This document shows positions 5,409-7,126 of a DNA stretch of 7,126 nucleotides, in pieces. The translations under genes and the position numbers were made by a program. The DNA is from Hydrogenophaga intermedia (GTDB lineage Bacteria; Pseudomonadota; Gammaproteobacteria; Burkholderiales; Burkholderiaceae_C). Under the pieces are notes generated by a model that was given only the letters and a program-made list of their open reading frames with translations, was not told the DNA's origin and ran no database searches. Each line of letters begins with the position of its first letter. The first letter of the stretch is position 1. Where the stretch lies: assembly GCA_945869245.1 (NCBI GenBank), contig CAMBOY010000169.1:1-7126 (forward strand), read 5' to 3'.

Positions 5409-6053
5409 CACGTAGGGCGGCTCAAGGCCTTCGTGGGCCAACACACGTTGCACGGCGGGACGCTGCAGCATGCGGTTCAGGTAAGGGCCCAGGTGGCGCT
5501 TGTCCCGGGCGGGCGACGCAAAGCTGCGCGTCCAGCGGCACAAGGTGAACACATACGGGTCCACCGCGCTATAAGCCTCGCCCAACAACCACGGCAAGCC
5601 GTGCCGACCCAGCTCGGTGTCGAGCTGCTTGAGCAGCAGGTTCACCCGCAGTTCGGCGTGGTGCCGCACCTGTTGGGCACCGCTGGTGTTGCCGGCATCG
5701 ACCCAGCGCTCTGGGTAAAACCAGACCGACAACGTGGGCTGCAAGGTGTTGGAGAGCCACATCAGCCATTTGTAGAAATGCGCCCGCTCGGCGCTGCCCA
5801 GCGGCGGCGCCATGTGGGCCTGCGCATGGGTGTCGCACAGGTGCAGGCAAATGGCGGCGGTTTCGTACAGCACCAAATCGCCGTCGGTGAGCACCGGTAT
5901 CAAGCCGTTCGGGTTGAGCCGCAAAAAAGCGGTGGTCTTGTTCACGTCCTGTGACCGGTCCACCAGCACTTTCTCGTGTGGCACAGACAGCTCTTCCAGC
6001 AAGATGTGGGGCACCATGCTGGCGGTGCTGGGAAAGTGGTGCAGTTGGATCAT
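5406..6053 (-). CDS. Glutathione S-transferase family protein
   Basis: A 215-residue cytoplasmic protein of normal GST length. The N-terminal thioredoxin-like domain (1-75) has the cis-proline in NPNGLIPVL (Pro53) and the glutathione gamma-glutamyl contact in YETAAICLHL (Glu64-Thr65). The C-terminal helical domain carries the N-capping box with Asp165 in YSAVDPYVF. In the catalytic region (FPSTASMVPHILLEE, 7-21) the cysteine of beta-class enzymes (GACSLA) is Ala11. Ser12 is the candidate catalytic hydroxyl. Substrates may be electrophiles or peroxides but cannot be predicted. The start at ATG 6053 has a good ribosome binding site, GGAAAGG (6058-6064), 4 nt upstream. It follows the dienelactone hydrolase gene by 45 nt and is probably cotranscribed with it. 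Confidence 0.93.
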   Translation of the reverse strand: MIQLHHFPSTASMVPHILLEELSVPHEKVLVDRSQDVNKTTAFLRLNPNGLIPVLTDGDLVLYETAAICLHLCDTHAQAHMAPPLGSAERAHFYKWLMWLSNTLQPTLSVWFYPERWVDAGNTSGAQQVRHHAELRVNLLLKQLDTELGRHGLPWLLGEAYSAVDPYVFTLCRWTRSFASPARDKRHLGPYLNRMLQRPAVQRVLAHEGLEPPYV

Positions 6054-6072
6054 GAAACCTTTCCAGGAAACC

Positions 6073-6091
6073 GGGGCGCACCGAGCGCCCC
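6073..6091 (-). terminator. Intercistronic GC-rich hairpin (weak or partial terminator)
   Basis: GGGGCGC (6073-6079) and GCGCCCC (6085-6091) form a perfect 7-bp stem with a 5-nt loop, just after the dienelactone hydrolase stop codon. On the minus strand it is followed by GGTTTCC, not a U-tract. It is more likely a stabilising or attenuating hairpin between two cotranscribed genes than a full terminator. Confidence 0.4.
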
Positions 6092-6098
6092 CTTGCGT

Positions 6099-6779
6099 TC
6101 AGACCAAGTGGGTCGCCAAAAATTCCAGCGTGCGCCCGCGCGCCAGGGTGGCGGCCGCTGCGTTCCACGAGGCGCGCTGGTCGCAGTTGAAGCCGTGGTG
6201 GCCTTCGTAGAGCTGCACCTGCACGCCGGTGTGCGCCTTCGCAAATGCGTGCACCGTGTCGAGTGGAATCCAGTGGTCGTCGGTGGCAAAGTGCGCCAGG
6301 GTCGGCACCGTGGCCTGCGCCGCGCCGTCGGCCCCCACCGTCATGCCGCCGCCGTAATAGGGCACCGCCGCCGACAAGCCGCGCAGCTGGCAGGCCGAGC
6401 GCCAGGTCAGCAAACCGCCCCAGCAAAAGCCCAGAATGCCCACCTTACCCGCCTGCGCCACCCAGTCGATAGCGGCCTGAATGTCGGCCATGGCGCCGGG
6501 CGCGGGCAGCGCCTCTACCGCCGTTTTCAGGCCAAAGCCGGTTTGCATGTCGGCCTCGGTGTAGCCCAGCTCCACCCCGGCCTGCACCCGGTGAAAGGTG
6601 TGCGGCGCAATCACCAGATACCCGTCGGCGGCGTAGCCGTCGGCCACCGAACGGATGTGGCTGTTGACGCCAAAAATCTCTTGCAGCACCACCAGCCCGC
6701 CCTTGGGCGTGCCGGCGGGTCGGGCCACATAGGCGGGGCAGCTGTGGCCATCGGCGGCGGTGAGTGTCACGGTGCTCAT
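6099..6779 (-). CDS. Dienelactone hydrolase family protein
   Basis: An alpha/beta hydrolase of 226 residues, the size of carboxymethylenebutenolidase (ClcD/TfdE-type), which opens dienelactone to maleylacetate in chlorocatechol pathways. The nucleophile is Cys119 in GFCWGG, as in true dienelactone hydrolases. The acid is Asp168 in TDDHWIP and the base His195 in EGHHGF. Glu34 in LQEIFGVN (32-39) corresponds to the conserved Glu that restrains the resting cysteine. No aromatic degradation genes are nearby, so a general housekeeping or detoxification role is as likely. The start at ATG 6779 is decided by a near-perfect AAGGAG (6785-6790) 5 nt upstream; the open frame runs on to 6965 but that part overlaps the divergent SDR gene. 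There is no signal peptide. It is followed by the GST gene. Confidence 0.94.
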   Translation of the reverse strand: MSTVTLTAADGHSCPAYVARPAGTPKGGLVVLQEIFGVNSHIRSVADGYAADGYLVIAPHTFHRVQAGVELGYTEADMQTGFGLKTAVEALPAPGAMADIQAAIDWVAQAGKVGILGFCWGGLLTWRSACQLRGLSAAVPYYGGGMTVGADGAAQATVPTLAHFATDDHWIPLDTVHAFAKAHTGVQVQLYEGHHGFNCDQRASWNAAAATLARGRTLEFLATHLV

Positions 6780-6888
6780 GGGGTCTCCTTGATGTGAAAG
6801 GGGCGGCGCGTCGTTTGGGCGACGTCTGGGCCGGGTGTGCTGCGTATCATGGGTCAACCGTCCGACCTTTGCCCAGCCCAGGTTTTCC
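6780..6888. promoter_or_regulatory. Divergent promoter region, dienelactone hydrolase / SDR
   Basis: This 109-bp gap must serve both genes. TATCAT (6845-6850, plus strand) matches the -10 consensus at 5 of 6 positions and would give a leader of about 32 nt for the SDR gene, but no good -35 is placed for it. On the minus strand TTGACC (6852-6857) resembles a -35, but the -10 position after it is GC-rich. CGTCG (6809-6813) and CGACG (6820-6824) form an inverted repeat with a 6-bp spacer that could bind a regulator. Confidence 0.35.
6785..6790 (-). promoter_or_regulatory. Strong ribosome binding site of the dienelactone hydrolase gene
   Basis: AAGGAG on the minus strand is 5 nt from ATG 6779. 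It is the clearest Shine-Dalgarno sequence in the window and fixes the start, in contrast to hemJ and the ferredoxin, which have none. Confidence 0.85.
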
Positions 6889-7126
6889 ATGACAAGCCAC
6901 AGCCCAGCCCAAGCCCCGCGCGCCCTGCTGATCACCGGCGGCGGGCGCGGCATTGGTGCGGCCACCGCGCGGCTGGCGGCGCAACAAGGCTGGGCCGTGG
7001 CGGTGAACTACGCGCGCGATTCGCTGGCGGCCGACGCGGTGGTGCGCGCCATCCGCGCCGACGGCGGCAGCGCCATCAGCGTGCGCGCCGACGTAGCCAA
7101 CGAAGCCGAGGTGCTGCACATGTTCG
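6889..7126 (+). CDS. Short-chain dehydrogenase/reductase (SDR), N-terminal part
   Basis: The first 79 codons of a classical SDR are present before the window ends; no stop is reached. The Rossmann nucleotide-binding motif TGGGRGIG is at 16-23, after the first strand RALLIT. Arg20 in the glycine-rich loop, with VNYARD (39-44) after the second strand, points to NADP(H) rather than NAD(H). ADVANEAEV (68-76) is the usual Asp-containing turn before the NNAG motif, which lies outside the window, as does the catalytic Tyr-x3-Lys. The start at ATG 6889 has only a weak CAGG upstream. The substrate cannot be predicted; relatives include FabG-like and sugar/alcohol dehydrogenases. It is divergent from the dienelactone hydrolase gene. 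Confidence 0.9.
   Translation, partial: MTSHSPAQAPRALLITGGGRGIGAATARLAAQQGWAVAVNYARDSLAADAVVRAIRADGGSAISVRADVANEAEVLHMF

Noticed and set aside
6780..6965. Upstream extension of the dienelactone hydrolase frame to 6965
   Set aside because: It overlaps the divergent SDR start, and a strong AAGGAG points to ATG 6779.

Overview
The window looks like chromosomal core sequence from a GC-rich betaproteobacterium, most likely order Burkholderiales and family Comamonadaceae. This rests on the beta-type N terminus of ribosomal protein S12, the strong G/C bias at third codon positions, and recall of similar gene order in that group. No database search was possible. I see no mobile element, CRISPR array, tRNA, rRNA, prophage or defence system.

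Left part (1-2970), all on the minus strand, read right to left: hemJ (protoporphyrinogen IX oxidase, membrane), a small thioredoxin-fold [2Fe-2S] ferredoxin, a short alpha/beta hydrolase (COG2945 type), dacA (D-Ala-D-Ala carboxypeptidase, PBP5/6 type) and the start of rpsL (S12), which runs off the left edge. The gaps are short (15-104 nt). The four genes upstream of rpsL could be one transcription unit. rpsL appears to have its own promoter just after the dacA stop codon.

Middle (2971-5393): a 293-bp divergent region separates hemJ (minus) from hemB (plus), so two enzymes of the tetrapyrrole pathway share one control region. This region holds a strong minus-strand intrinsic terminator just upstream of hemJ, a 7-7-7 dyad, and two sets of direct repeats. 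It is the least explained DNA here. hemB encodes porphobilinogen synthase of the aspartate-rich, non-zinc (Mg-type) class. Only 6 nt later comes a CorA-family Mg2+ channel, so a magnesium-dependent enzyme is paired with a magnesium importer.

Right part (5394-7126): a glutathione S-transferase and a dienelactone hydrolase-family protein on the minus strand, probably one operon, convergent with corA. An 18-nt hairpin at the convergence has the two stop codons as its ends. A short-chain dehydrogenase starts divergently at 6889 and is cut by the right edge.

Almost all of the window is ordinary housekeeping sequence. The observations worth following are regulatory: the terminator in front of hemJ, the hemJ/hemB operator-like repeats, -10-like hexamers placed as for leaderless transcripts, and the stop-to-stop hairpin. 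I did not find a new multi-gene system.
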